64,000 bases of DNA, from positions 1,824,894 through 1,888,893 of the forward strand of contig NZ_ARWE01000001.1 in NCBI RefSeq assembly GCF_000384395.1, given 5' to 3'. Below, piece by piece: positions 1-9,627 of this stretch (position 1 is its first letter; each line of letters opens with the position of its first letter). Source of the stretch: Geopsychrobacter electrodiphilus DSM 16401 (GTDB lineage: Bacteria > Desulfobacterota > Desulfuromonadia > Desulfuromonadales > Geopsychrobacteraceae). Under the pieces are notes generated by a model. That model had not been told where the DNA came from and ran no database searches. It saw only the letters and a program-made list of their open reading frames with translations. The position numbers and the translations under genes were made by a program.

Positions 1-613
1 GACATATGTCCACCTCAGGGGAGAACCTGTCCCCGAGCAGGGCCATGTGCGGTCAGCAAACTAGGGTTATAAATTTTATAAAGGAACCACTGTTATATGG
101 GGTTGGTGAAGGGTTCACCTTCGGTTTCAACCAGTGAACTATGGTTCTAAACCATCGTTACCGGTTTTGAAAATCTACACTTTAATCCCATATATGTCAA
201 AAATTATTTTATAGCCCAATCGGCACAAACAGATTTTTGTCCGGGAACCTGTTTAATTCTTGGGTTTGAAGTAAAAACTCGGCTGTCTTGTTCAGGATTT
301 GGCGCGTTTGCAGGTTCATAACCATGGCGAGAGGGAGAGGATTTGCTGCAAACTTGGGTAAGCAGTGAAATTTGCCATCAGCTCATGGAGAGTTTGCCAG
401 TTTTTGAGGGTAGCCCGAATGGGGAGGGTACAGTGTTTAAACGGCAGGAACTCGGTGTGTACATCGGCGATTAAATATCCTATATTGCGAGAATTGTTTA
501 ATATTTGGGGAGGACGGTATGGTTTGCAGAAGAGGGGATAGCGTTAAAAATTGATGGCCGTCTGTGTCGGTGTGTGCCGAGCTGACGGTTTTTTTATTTT
601 GAGGAGGATTGTT
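1..613. other. Non-coding leader with several short hairpins
   Basis: I see no convincing gene here. The stretch is AT-rich and holds several small inverted repeats: a perfect 10-bp palindrome GACATATGTC at 1-10, a stem CTC(a)GGGGA/TCCCCGAG at about 15-38, GGTGAA-ggg-TTCACC near 106-120, and ATGGTT-cta-AACCAT near 140-154. On the minus strand about 75 codons stay open between roughly 330 and 550, but with no usable start codon or ribosome site, so this is not called as a gene. It may be the decayed edge of the island. Confidence 0.4.
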
Positions 614-1369
614 TTGAACACGTTATTAATTGTAGCTGTTGTCTTAATCGTTCTTGGTTTTCTTGCTGTATTTTTACAGAAACAAACATCCGCTTCTCCA
701 TCAGCGCTGACATTTAAAAGTCGAGGTGAGCTTTTTACACCCGCCGAACGCTCTTTTCTCGGAGTTTTGCAGCAAGCCGTTGGAGATGAGTTTTCCATCT
801 TCGGCAAGGTTCGTCTCGGTGATTTGATCAAGCCGAGCAGTGGCTTAAACCCAAGCCAACGACTATCTACCTTGAACAAAATCAACCTCAAGCATATCGA
901 TTTTCTGATTTGCCGCGCCGACAATTTGGCTTTTGTGGCCGCAGTAGAACTTGATGATAAATCTCACCGGCGCAAGGATAGAAGTGAGCGGGACGTTTTT
1001 GTTGATCAGGCATTAAGCTCAGCCGAAATCCCGATTGTTCGGTTCGCGGCCCAAAAGAGCTACGAGTTGACCGACGTTAAACAGAGAATTGCTGCCGTAA
1101 CAAATAGTACATTGGCTGAGTCTTCGGTTACGCCGCCCACCGAGGAGTTCTCTCTTGGCAATCAAATACAACCAGGAGTCGAACAAAGTGTGAATGATTT
1201 TCACATGCAGCCTGATGAGGTGAGTCAATCTCCTGCCGTGCTAACCTGTCCTGCATGTCAGTCTGTAATGGTAAAGCGCCAGGCAAAAAAAGGTGCAAAC
1301 GCAGGGAATTGGTTCTGGGCCTGTTCGACATTCCCTAAATGTCGCAAAGTGATTGCGATTGAAAGTTGA
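614..1369 (+). CDS. Membrane-anchored DUF2726 protein with C-terminal C4 zinc finger
   Basis: The start is TTG at 614, because GAGGAGG at 601-607 lies six bases upstream and the protein then opens with a hydrophobic segment (about residues 2-20). Farther-upstream starts have no ribosome site. The central part (LLICRADNLAFVAAVELDD type) matches DUF2726, a family related to PD-(D/E)xK/Vsr-like nuclease folds; the ELDDKSH stretch could supply acidic and lysine residues. The last 45 residues carry a topoisomerase-type C4 zinc ribbon: CPACQSVM, then a WACSTFPKC pair. Role unknown; a DNA- or RNA-end-binding, membrane-tethered nuclease-like protein is plausible. It precedes the phosphorothioation operon in the same orientation, separated by a 306-bp regulatory gap, so a defence role is suggested only by position. 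Confidence 0.7.
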   Translation: MNTLLIVAVVLIVLGFLAVFLQKQTSASPSALTFKSRGELFTPAERSFLGVLQQAVGDEFSIFGKVRLGDLIKPSSGLNPSQRLSTLNKINLKHIDFLICRADNLAFVAAVELDDKSHRRKDRSERDVFVDQALSSAEIPIVRFAAQKSYELTDVKQRIAAVTNSTLAESSVTPPTEEFSLGNQIQPGVEQSVNDFHMQPDEVSQSPAVLTCPACQSVMVKRQAKKGANAGNWFWACSTFPKCRKVIAIES

Positions 1370-1515
1370 TTATTTAAATTTGGATTGAGGAGGGTAGGGT
1401 GATCGATGGCACTGAGAACCGGTTGGACACGACAACTGTCAGATATAAATCTGTTTTCTTTTCCCAATATATCCGGAAAAAATATCTAGAGAGATGGTTC
1501 GGCTACTCGGGTCAG

Positions 1516-1536
1516 TTGTGACTTTTTGTGTCACAA
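1516..1536. promoter_or_regulatory. Inverted repeat upstream of sspA
   Basis: TTGTGAC, a 7-base spacer, then GTCACAA form a perfect 7-bp inverted repeat. The half sites TGTGA/TCACA resemble a CRP-type operator, but the spacer between them is 9 bases instead of the usual 6, so a CRP site is doubtful. It lies about 140 bp ahead of the sspA start and upstream of the predicted promoters, which suits an operator for an unidentified regulator. Confidence 0.4.
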
Positions 1537-1564
1537 GTAGATGTTAGTAATTTAGGCATAAAAA

Positions 1565-1633
1565 ACACAAAATGTTGTGTGCTCCAAAGTTCGACCAGTA
1601 TAAGTTGTGTGCGCAATCGTATTTTGCTAGATT
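1565..1633 (+). promoter_or_regulatory. Two overlapping sigma-70-like promoters with operator
   Basis: Two candidates share TTGTGT as the -35 box: TTGTGT at 1575-1580 with TATAAG at 1599-1604 (18-bp spacer), and TTGTGT at 1605-1610 with TAGATT at 1628-1633 (17-bp spacer). The upstream -35 is one arm of a perfect inverted repeat ACACAA-aatg-TTGTGT at 1565-1580, so a bound repressor would block RNA polymerase. Either promoter would serve the whole ssp operon. Prediction is by eye only. Confidence 0.4.
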
Positions 1634-1675
1634 GAGCAGTCAAAAATATCTGTTCTCAAACAAGGGAATAATTAT

Positions 1676-2836
1676 TTGTCTATAAAGAAATTCCATGAAA
1701 TTTACCTTGATAATAATGCAACAACCCGCTCCCTGCCTGAGGTGCAAGATTCAGTTATGGGGGTTCTTGGACAATCCTTTGGCAACCCTTCTAGCGCTCA
1801 CTCCCTCGGAGGACGGGTCCGGAAAAAAATCTCTTTAGCCAGAGATTATGTCGCATTATTGATTGGGGCCCCCCCTTCCCAACTTATCTTTACTAGCGGT
1901 GGAACCGAAGCAAACAATTTGGTGCTTTCTTCTGTAACTAGAGGAGTGGCCAAACAAGCAAGGATAATAACAAGCCAGGTTGAGCACTCCTCTGTTTTGG
2001 ACATGTGTGACCATATTGAAACCCTAGGGGTCGAGGTGATACGCCTACCAGTTAATGGTGATGGCCTTGTCTCTGTAGAAGATTTTAAGGCTGCTCTAAA
2101 TAGTAAGGTGGTCCTAGTATCAATCCAATGGGTGAACAACGAAACGGGAGTAACACAACCCATTCGAACGATTGGTAAAATCTGCAGAACCGCTCAGGTC
2201 CCTTTCCATACCGATGCGGCCCAAGCCGTTGGTAAATTGTGCATAGATGTTTCGAATATGCCTATTGATTTCCTCACTTTTACTGGGCACAAATTCCATT
2301 CACCCCAAGGTGTGGGGGCTTTGTACAGTTCAAACCTAGGCTTTGTTCGGCCAACTTTATTTGGAGGCACGCAAGAGGAAGGACTTCGCCCTGGGACAGA
2401 AAATGTTCCGGGAATTATTGGGATGGGTGTTGCTGCTCAAATTCGACAGACAAACCTATTAGAGCATTTCGAACAGTTAACAAAGTTAAGAAAACAATTT
2501 GAAAAGAAAGTTTTAGAACTAGTTCCTCAAGTCAAAATCAATGGGGGAAAAGCCGATCGTGTGTGTAATACATCTAATCTATTTTTCGAAGGTGTAGATG
2601 GGCAAGCATTAGTGGCTCGTCTTGACCAAGAAGGAATTTATTGCTCCCAAAGTTCTGCATGTACAAATCAGAGGCCTGAACCTTCTTATGTTTTGCGAGC
2701 GATGGGTCTTTCTGAAGCGGATGCCTATTCAAGCATTCGTTTCAGCTTCTCTATCGAAAATACTTTTGAAGAAATCGGGATTGCGGTGGATAAGATATCA
2801 AAACTTTGTAAGCAACTTCGCATATTTAAGAATTAA
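1676..2836 (+). CDS. sspA: SspA-like cysteine desulfurase of the phosphorothioation system
   Basis: A PLP-dependent class V aminotransferase-fold enzyme that takes sulfur from L-cysteine and passes it to the DNA-sulfuration machinery. Start is TTG at 1676, with AAGGGA at 1662-1667; the N-terminus then aligns with the family opening (IYLDNNATT). Visible motifs: the PLP-binding lysine in TGHKFHSPQG (about residue 205), RPGTEN, and the catalytic cysteine in SSACTN (about 330). Length (386 aa) is normal for IscS/NifS/DndA proteins. It could in principle serve Fe-S assembly, but it is the first gene of an operon with a DUF4007 protein and a PAPS-reductase-like protein, which is the SspA/DndA context. 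Its codon use is AT-rich like the rest of the island. Confidence 0.85.
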   Translation: MSIKKFHEIYLDNNATTRSLPEVQDSVMGVLGQSFGNPSSAHSLGGRVRKKISLARDYVALLIGAPPSQLIFTSGGTEANNLVLSSVTRGVAKQARIITSQVEHSSVLDMCDHIETLGVEVIRLPVNGDGLVSVEDFKAALNSKVVLVSIQWVNNETGVTQPIRTIGKICRTAQVPFHTDAAQAVGKLCIDVSNMPIDFLTFTGHKFHSPQGVGALYSSNLGFVRPTLFGGTQEEGLRPGTENVPGIIGMGVAAQIRQTNLLEHFEQLTKLRKQFEKKVLELVPQVKINGGKADRVCNTSNLFFEGVDGQALVARLDQEGIYCSQSSACTNQRPEPSYVLRAMGLSEADAYSSIRFSFSIENTFEEIGIAVDKISKLCKQLRIFKN

Positions 2837-2873
2837 AATAATTTATTCGCTTCAAATATAAAGGTCATTTGTA

Positions 2874-3824
2874 ATGCGCTTTGGCGGCCACGAAACATTT
2901 GCGATCCGTGAAGGATGGCTCCATAAGGGGCTGAAACTCCTAATCTGTGATCCTGAGAAGTTAATTGATGAATATGCCGCCGATTGGCTTGGCGTTGGTA
3001 GAAATATGGCCAAGTCCATTAATCATTGGCTTGTGGCTACTGGATTAGCCAAATTACAGGTTGGTCGAAAGACTCGCAAAACTCCGTTAGAGGCTACACA
3101 GTTAGGTGAACTTGTCTATGAAAGAGATCCATTTTTTAGTGAGGTCGGAACCTGGTGGATATTGCATATTAATTTAGTTCGATCACCTGAGAACGCCCTG
3201 TCTTGGGAGTGGTTTTTTAATCGTTTCAACCAGGTCCGATTTGAAAAATCTTTTTGCGTTGATAGTTTGAAGCGATACTTACAATTGTCGGGCCAGCGGA
3301 TGCCAAGTTTAAATACCTTGGAACGTGATATCTCTTGCATGTTATCTACCTACGCTCGAAAAATCCCAGTTGATCAAGGGGATCCTGAAGAGTCAAACGT
3401 GAGCCCTTTTGCTGATTTACATTTGTTGAAGTTCTTTCGTGACACAGGAACCTACCAACTAAATCAGGAAGTTAAAAATATCCCGCCTGATATCTTAGGT
3501 TACTCCCTTGCTTGCGCATTTTCCGAAGGGCAGCTTGGGGCAAAGCAAGTTGATGTAACTATTAAGGAGGCAACGGCACAGGCAGGGGGACCAGGTCGAG
3601 TTTTCTCGCTGACCGCAGAAGCTCTGTTTGATGTAGCCTTGTCTGTGGAGAAATCTCTTGATGGGACAGGGATTGAAATTGTTGGGTTAGCTGGAGAAAG
3701 GGCGATCCGGTTTGAAAAGAAATCACCAGTCATTTGGCTAGCGCAATACTACGATTCTCAAGGTTCCGAAGAAGTGAGCACCGAATTTTTCACCATGCTT
3801 AAAGAGTTAAGGGTAATCTTATGA
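2874..3824 (+). CDS. sspB: SspB-like DUF4007 protein (proposed DNA nickase)
   Basis: The N-terminus (MRFGGHETFAIREGWL) is the signature of DUF4007. In the SspABCD system the DUF4007 protein SspB is described as the DNA nickase that opens a strand for single-strand phosphorothioation; that function is taken from the known family, as no catalytic residue is identified here. 316 aa. AAGG lies upstream of the ATG. Its stop overlaps the next start by four bases (ATGA at 3821-3824), which indicates translational coupling with sspC. Confidence 0.8.
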   Translation: MRFGGHETFAIREGWLHKGLKLLICDPEKLIDEYAADWLGVGRNMAKSINHWLVATGLAKLQVGRKTRKTPLEATQLGELVYERDPFFSEVGTWWILHINLVRSPENALSWEWFFNRFNQVRFEKSFCVDSLKRYLQLSGQRMPSLNTLERDISCMLSTYARKIPVDQGDPEESNVSPFADLHLLKFFRDTGTYQLNQEVKNIPPDILGYSLACAFSEGQLGAKQVDVTIKEATAQAGGPGRVFSLTAEALFDVALSVEKSLDGTGIEIVGLAGERAIRFEKKSPVIWLAQYYDSQGSEEVSTEFFTMLKELRVIL

Positions 3825-6800
3825 TGGTTTATGGCGAGCCATTCCTTCGCTCGGTAAATCTTCGGTTTGATGCAGAAGAGCCCAATCGAATTTCTCATTA
3901 CGTTCCTACCGCCAAGTGTGTTCCTCTTATCCAATCCTTGTTAGGTAAGGAAGAGGGGCGTGCTTTTTTTATCGTCGCGCCGTATGGATCAGGAAAATCC
4001 CTCACTGCTCTCTATCTTCTTCATTTGATAGAGAAACAATCCGGCTCGGAAGAAGCCCTGAAGGGGATTGAAAGCAAACTAAAAGCCGTCACCCCTGAGT
4101 TAGCTAAGTACGCCTCCAATAGAAGGCGTAACCAGAAAAAAGGGCTTACAGTCACCTTGCATGGGTATGTCTCTTCGATTCCTGAGGCCATTAAAGAAGG
4201 AATTATTGCTTCCTTAACAAGGATTAAGTTTGGAAGGCAAGCAACAGCAAAAGAGATTGCTGATGCCCCCTGCAGCACAATGGATGAGGCAAATCAATTT
4301 CTTTCCATGATCCGACAAAAATTTCGCGGAAAAGGGATTGATCGCATAGCTATCCTTTGGGATGAGTTCGGAAAACACTTAGAGATCCTTTTAGTCGAAG
4401 GTCGTCCTACCGAACTGTTAAACATTCAAACTCTTGCCGAGGTTGTTAGTCGCTCTCAGAATATTCCCGTGACTCTTGGTTTATTTCTTCACCAGGGCCT
4501 ACTCCATTATGCCGGGAACATGTCCCAATCGGTGCGATCCGAATGGACGAAGATAGAGGGACGATTTCAGACTATCCAATATGTGGACGATAGCAAGGAA
4601 CTCTACAGGCTGATCGGAGATGTAGTTTCTACCAGAAAGGGTGAAAGTGCTTCGACCACTGATAATGTCCAGCTCCATGAACTAGCTGCGCAAACAAAAA
4701 AATTAGGATTGTTCGCTGATTTTAGTACGGAAGAGCTCACCAACCTACTGGGGAAAACATATCCATTAAACCCTATTACTGTTTATTTGCTGCCAAGGGT
4801 ATCTGCCAGAGTTGCTCAAAATGAGCGAACCCTTTTCAACTTTATATATAGCTGTCCTTTTGATGCTGAAGTCTCCCCCTGGCACCTGTTCGACTATTTT
4901 GCCCCTCAAATGCGCGCAGATATAGCAGTTGGTGGAACATATCGACAGTGGATTGAAACTCAAAGTGCGCTCTCAAAGGTGGATGAAGTTCTTCCTGCTG
5001 GCCAAGCCTTAAAAACTGCCTGTTTGTTGGGACTTGGATTGGCTGGAGATCGGTCCCGAACCGGCAGGGGCTTACTTGAATTTGCATTAGCCGGGTATTC
5101 GCATGATACGAGCGCAAAAGCTAACGTTGACGCTCTCATCTCTCGTAACCTACTTCTGTATCGTAAGCACAATGACGAAATATCAATTTGGCATGGGACT
5201 GATTTGGACTTGCGCGGTCGCCTTGAAGAGGAAAAACAACGTCATCGAGGACAATTTGACCTTCTAGAATTTCTTTCGGCGGAAGCCCAGCCCAGTGTTT
5301 GGAGGCCTAACGAGTATAATAGCGCGTTTGGTGTCCGCCGATATTTTACCTCAGAATACCACACCATTGAATCAATCAATCAATACCTTCAATCCGAGTT
5401 AACAGATTCGGTCATACCGCAATCTTGCGACGGAAAAGTATTATACCTTACAGCTGACAACCTTGAAACCCTTAACGCTTGTCGTAGGTTGGCTGTAGAA
5501 AAGAGATGGGATTCACGGATTGTGATTGCTGTCCCTCGCGAACCGGTCCCTTTAGTTGAAATAGCACTTGAGGTATTTTGTTTGGGACGATTACAACTTG
5601 ATTCAAGTTTGGTTGGCACTGATCCGATGGCTTTACCTGAAATTGAGCAAATGACAGAGGATGCTCGAAATCATCTCGATAAGTTGCTAGGGAATATCCT
5701 GAACCCATCCTTGTCGGGCCCACGGTTTTTCAATTTAAATATTGAAAAAAGTTGCAATAGCTCTAGAGACCTCCGCCGTTATCTTTCAACTATTATGCTA
5801 CGAGTCTATAGCGATACCCCAATTATTCACAATGAATTAATTGTTCGCAAAAAAGCGACTGGAACAATTGTTAATTCCCGAAAAAAGCTATTGATAGGGA
5901 TTTTAGAGAGATCCGGTCAGGAGCAACTTGGGCTTCAGGGGAACTTTCCAGATTCCTCGATGTTTAGGACTGTTCTTTTAAATACCGGTATTTATCAGCA
6001 GCAAAAGAGCGGTGAATGGGGTTATGTTTACCCCAATCAGCTACCTGAGATCTCGATGGGAATGAAAAAGGTCTGGGCCCTGATTCAGATTTTTTTTACT
6101 GAAACCAGTGATAAACCCAAAAGTGCCGAATCCCTCTTTGACTCATTGCGCATGCCCCCCTTCGGAGTTCGTGACGGGTTATTTCCGATATTGTTCGCAG
6201 CAGGATATAAGGCCTTTCCACAGGCAATATCTATTCGCGCAAAGGGGGGGTATATCGAAGATCTTCAGCCTTCCGACATAGAAGCTCTTTGTAAGAGCCC
6301 CACTCTTTATGAAATAGAGGTTTTTGGGCTAGATGAGGGTAGGAAGGAGTTCCTTGAGTCAATATGGAATGTATTTCATGGTGATGGAGCAGAGGGTTTT
6401 TATCAAAAAGATCTAGTCCGTAAATGTTTTGAGGCGCTTGAAGGCTGGCTTGGAGGACTTCCGAGTGCCTGGGAGACAACCAAGAAGTTGACGCCGAACA
6501 GCTTAAAGATTCGCGATGCAATTGCTATGGAATCAGACCCAGTTCCCCTATTTTTTAAAAAAATACCGGCGGTGTTAGGAGAAAATTTCGTAAGTGGTGA
6601 GCCTCTTAATGGGACGCTTTTAGCATTTAAAAATGAACTTGAAGGAATTGTGGTTGAATACCAACATGCAGCTGAGTCGATAATGCGTAGTGCATTTGCT
6701 TTGGGCGATGAAGGGGAATTAGGCTCCCTCAGAGGGACCTGCGCTAGGTGGGCTCAATGCTTTTCTGATGATTTCACAAAAAGCCTATCTGATGGTATCG

Positions 6801-7132
6801 CTTCTGGATTAATTTCACGAATGAAATTGCGATATGAAACGGATGCAGCTTTTGTTGATTCAATCTCAACCTTGTTGATTGGTGAGGGCTTAAGTGATTG
6901 GGACGATGGGACTGAATTTGTTTTTGATCGCGAGATCCGAAGTGTGGTTAAGAGGGTAGAAGATTATGCGTTGACCACTAATCACGAGGCTGGCGCGGAA
7001 GGGACCGCTACTGCAGGGGTTACTCTATTAGCTGAGGGCCGACTGATTGAATTGGCGGAGCGTCTATTAGGGCTTGCTGGGCGTGAAAAAACTAAGGAGA
7101 TTCTTCACTCAATTCTTGGTCGAATAAATTAG
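3821..7132 (+). CDS. sspC: SspC-like large P-loop ATPase
   Basis: 1103-aa protein with one clear N-terminal P-loop: Walker A APYGSGKS at residues 53-60 and Walker B AILWDEFG at about 178-185. The remainder is helical and lacks motifs I recognise. SspC is the ATPase of the four-protein phosphorothioation complex and probably couples ATP hydrolysis to target handling. The large single-P-loop design also resembles BrxC/PglY of BREX systems, the main alternative; no PglZ or BrxL is present here, so SspC is preferred. Translation is coupled to sspB by an ATGA overlap, and sspD follows after 11 bases. Confidence 0.75.
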   Translation: MMVYGEPFLRSVNLRFDAEEPNRISHYVPTAKCVPLIQSLLGKEEGRAFFIVAPYGSGKSLTALYLLHLIEKQSGSEEALKGIESKLKAVTPELAKYASNRRRNQKKGLTVTLHGYVSSIPEAIKEGIIASLTRIKFGRQATAKEIADAPCSTMDEANQFLSMIRQKFRGKGIDRIAILWDEFGKHLEILLVEGRPTELLNIQTLAEVVSRSQNIPVTLGLFLHQGLLHYAGNMSQSVRSEWTKIEGRFQTIQYVDDSKELYRLIGDVVSTRKGESASTTDNVQLHELAAQTKKLGLFADFSTEELTNLLGKTYPLNPITVYLLPRVSARVAQNERTLFNFIYSCPFDAEVSPWHLFDYFAPQMRADIAVGGTYRQWIETQSALSKVDEVLPAGQALKTACLLGLGLAGDRSRTGRGLLEFALAGYSHDTSAKANVDALISRNLLLYRKHNDEISIWHGTDLDLRGRLEEEKQRHRGQFDLLEFLSAEAQPSVWRPNEYNSAFGVRRYFTSEYHTIESINQYLQSELTDSVIPQSCDGKVLYLTADNLETLNACRRLAVEKRWDSRIVIAVPREPVPLVEIALEVFCLGRLQLDSSLVGTDPMALPEIEQMTEDARNHLDKLLGNILNPSLSGPRFFNLNIEKSCNSSRDLRRYLSTIMLRVYSDTPIIHNELIVRKKATGTIVNSRKKLLIGILERSGQEQLGLQGNFPDSSMFRTVLLNTGIYQQQKSGEWGYVYPNQLPEISMGMKKVWALIQIFFTETSDKPKSAESLFDSLRMPPFGVRDGLFPILFAAGYKAFPQAISIRAKGGYIEDLQPSDIEALCKSPTLYEIEVFGLDEGRKEFLESIWNVFHGDGAEGFYQKDLVRKCFEALEGWLGGLPSAWETTKKLTPNSLKIRDAIAMESDPVPLFFKKIPAVLGENFVSGEPLNGTLLAFKNELEGIVVEYQHAAESIMRSAFALGDEGELGSLRGTCARWAQCFSDDFTKSLSDGIASGLISRMKLRYETDAAFVDSISTLLIGEGLSDWDDGTEFVFDREIRSVVKRVEDYALTTNHEAGAEGTATAGVTLLAEGRLIELAERLLGLAGREKTKEILHSILGRIN

Positions 7133-7143
7133 GAGTTATACAA

Positions 7144-7974
7144 ATGGCTACACTTAAAGAGGCATTAGCTAAAGCGTCAGACCCTAATGTAAGGCATATT
7201 GTAAGTGTCTCTGGAGGGAAGGACTCAGCTGCGCTTGCCATATACATGAAAAAGAATTATTCGGAAATTCCGGTGGAGTATGTTTTTTGTGACACGCTTT
7301 GTGAGCTTCCAGAGACAGACTCGTATTTGGCTAAATTGGGGTCCCTATTGGGCCAGGAAATAAAACGAGTTGATGCTCTCGACATGCTAGGGATTCGCAA
7401 AAGAAAAAATAGAAAAGGTGTGCAGAGGAATCCTTTTGAGATTTTTTTAAATGAAATGTATGGCGGTTTTTTGCCCAGCCCGAGGATGCGCTGGTGCACT
7501 GTTCAGCTTAAAATTAAGCCTTTTGAAAAGTACGTTGGGAACGATGAGGCAATTAGTTATATTGGGATTCGAGGAGATGAGGAGCGGGAAGGGTATCGTG
7601 CCGCCAAGAACCCAGTATTATCTAACCGACCTAATATCACACCGGTTTACCCTTTTAAAGACGATAAAATTGGCCTGCAAGAAGTGAAAAACATCCTTGA
7701 AAAATCAGGAATTGGAATGCCAGAATATTATAAGTGGCGCTCTCGCTCCGGATGTTATTTTTGCTTTTACCAACAAACTGGGGAGTGGCAAGGGCTAAAA
7801 GATCACCATCCAGATTTGTTTGAAAAAGCCAAGGCTTTTGAAGGAGAAAAAGCTAATGGGCAGGGATTTTATACTTGGTGTGAAGGGAAAACACTTGATG
7901 AAATTGTGAACCAAGCAAGGAAAAATATTTCACCAGTAGATGAAACGGCCGGTTGTGCTATTTGTCATCTTTGA
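7144..7974 (+). CDS. sspD: SspD-like PAPS-reductase family ATP pyrophosphatase
   Basis: Member of the adenine-nucleotide alpha-hydrolase/PAPS reductase family, related to DndC. The PP-loop SGGKDS is at about residues 22-28 and would bind ATP to activate the DNA phosphate before sulfur insertion. Cysteines at RMRWCT (about 118), SGCYFC (about 198) and the C-terminal AGCAICHL suggest an iron-sulfur cluster, as known for DndC. 276 aa, close to family length. AGGAG sits eight bases before the ATG. Position directly after sspC in one operon supports the role in DNA phosphorothioation rather than in sulfate assimilation. Confidence 0.85.
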   Translation: MATLKEALAKASDPNVRHIVSVSGGKDSAALAIYMKKNYSEIPVEYVFCDTLCELPETDSYLAKLGSLLGQEIKRVDALDMLGIRKRKNRKGVQRNPFEIFLNEMYGGFLPSPRMRWCTVQLKIKPFEKYVGNDEAISYIGIRGDEEREGYRAAKNPVLSNRPNITPVYPFKDDKIGLQEVKNILEKSGIGMPEYYKWRSRSGCYFCFYQQTGEWQGLKDHHPDLFEKAKAFEGEKANGQGFYTWCEGKTLDEIVNQARKNISPVDETAGCAICHL

Positions 7975-8016
7975 TGGTTTTAAAAAAGATTATTTTTTGT
8001 AAATTGGAGTGGAATA

Positions 8017-9627
8017 GTGTTTGATAATGTTTTGTCACGGGCTGACGAAGAAGTTCTTCAGGGCCTTTTGGGGAATAAAGTTCTTAAACTTGTTGGGAGA
8101 ATGGACCCTTCGTTATTAACACCAAGTCGGATCAGGGAAGTTGTCGTCTCCCAAAAAGGGAGGGACGGGCTCCTTTTGTCCGACTTCTGCAGAAACCAAA
8201 TATTCTTATTACTGCGCCCGAATGAAGCTGAACAGTTGTCAAATATGATCGGCAAGCCCAAAGGTGTAGACCCATATACATTCCTAGGTAACCAAAAATT
8301 TCGAAAAAAATCGCACTTAGATTCCTTGTTCAATTATTTTGGGGTAACCCCTCCCCTTGAAATCGCTTCATCAGAGCAGCCGTCAAATCAAATCGTAAAT
8401 GCAAATTATCCATTATTTGAACATCAAATAACTGCAGCCCATAAAGTTAATCAGGCTCTTAATCAAGAGCCTCATCGAGTTCTTCTTCATATGCCAACTG
8501 GGGCAGGTAAAACCAGAACCGCAATGAATGTGATTGCAGAGCATTTACGATTTCAAAAAGGGAAAATAGTTGTATGGCTTGCTCACAGCGAAGAACTTTG
8601 TGAGCAAGCTGCAAGAGAATTTAAACTTTCTTGGGAAAAGATTGGAAATCGAGATGTTTCGCTACATAGATACTGGGGAAACCACAATATTAATTTAGAA
8701 GAATTAAATGAGGGCCTAGTCGTTGCGGGGATGTCAAAAATTTATTCTAAGACAAAAAAAAGTCTCGGTTTTATAAGTAGGCTCGGAAGCTTTACAACAT
8801 TGGTTATTATCGATGAAGCCCACCAAGCGATCGCTCCTACATATAAGTTGGTGCTTGATGCCCTGGTTAGCCCTTTCCCAGGGACTTCTCTTCTTGGTTT
8901 AAGTGCGACGCCTGGTCGGTCTTGGTCGGATGTTTCCTCAGATGAACAATTGGCAAACTTTTTTGGGCAAAGAAAAGTTGAACTCAAAATAGAAGGGTAT
9001 AGCAACCCGATAGACTATCTAGTCGAGAACAAATATTTAGCAAAGGCAGCCTTTAGTTCATTATTTTATGGTGGTGCAAATATCTTAAATGATGACGATT
9101 TAAGACAAATAGAAGAAAATTTTAAAATACCAGATAGGATCTTACTTGCCCTCGGGGTAGACGAAGTTAGAAATCTAAGAATTGTTGGAGCAGTAGAAGG
9201 TTTATTGAAGAGGCATAACAAAATATTACTATTTGCCACTTCGGTTGAAAATTCAAATATCTTATCTTCTGCTCTTCAGGTCCGAGGTGTGAAATCTTAT
9301 TCTATTACTGGCACAACTCCGCCGCACTTACGTAATAAATTTATAGAAGATTTTAAAAATGAAGATGATGGCTGTCGGGTATTATGTAATTATGGTGTTC
9401 TTACTACTGGATTTGATGCGCCTAAAACTAGCGCAGCCATAATAGCAAGGCCAACTATATCTTTAGTCCTATATAGCCAGATGGTTGGAAGGGTAATACG
9501 GGGAACGAGGGTCGGTGGGAATGATAACGCAGAGATTTTAACTGTAGTAGATAGTGAACTCCCCGGGTTTGGGGATATTGCCGAAGCATTTCATAATTGG
9601 GAAGATGTCTGGAGGGAAGAATCATGA
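8017..9627 (+). CDS. sspF: SspF-like superfamily 2 DEAH helicase
   Basis: Superfamily 2 helicase/translocase of 536 aa. After an approx. 140-residue N-terminal domain without recognised motifs come Walker A PTGAGKTRT (about 160), motif II IIDEAHQ (about 264), motif III LSATPG and motif VI QMVGRVIRG (about 487). Start is GTG at 8017 with GGAG at 8006-8009. It belongs to the three-gene restriction arm behind sspD. From memory of the literature, SspFGH attacks DNA lacking the phosphorothioate mark and suppresses phage replication; the helicase would open or translocate along such DNA. The assignment of the letters F, G and H to these three genes follows gene order and is inferred. Confidence 0.75.
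   Translation: MFDNVLSRADEEVLQGLLGNKVLKLVGRMDPSLLTPSRIREVVVSQKGRDGLLLSDFCRNQIFLLLRPNEAEQLSNMIGKPKGVDPYTFLGNQKFRKKSHLDSLFNYFGVTPPLEIASSEQPSNQIVNANYPLFEHQITAAHKVNQALNQEPHRVLLHMPTGAGKTRTAMNVIAEHLRFQKGKIVVWLAHSEELCEQAAREFKLSWEKIGNRDVSLHRYWGNHNINLEELNEGLVVAGMSKIYSKTKKSLGFISRLGSFTTLVIIDEAHQAIAPTYKLVLDALVSPFPGTSLLGLSATPGRSWSDVSSDEQLANFFGQRKVELKIEGYSNPIDYLVENKYLAKAAFSSLFYGGANILNDDDLRQIEENFKIPDRILLALGVDEVRNLRIVGAVEGLLKRHNKILLFATSVENSNILSSALQVRGVKSYSITGTTPPHLRNKFIEDFKNEDDGCRVLCNYGVLTTGFDAPKTSAAIIARPTISLVLYSQMVGRVIRGTRVGGNDNAEILTVVDSELPGFGDIAEAFHNWEDVWREES

Noticed and set aside
330-550. Minus-strand open stretch of about 75 codons
   Set aside because: Reads protein-like in places (ADVHTEFLPFKH) but has no start codon or ribosome site; possibly a decayed gene end.
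3821-7132. BrxC/PglY of a BREX system
   Set aside because: Single-P-loop giant ATPase fits, but PglZ, BrxL and a methylase are absent while DUF4007 and desulfurase are present.
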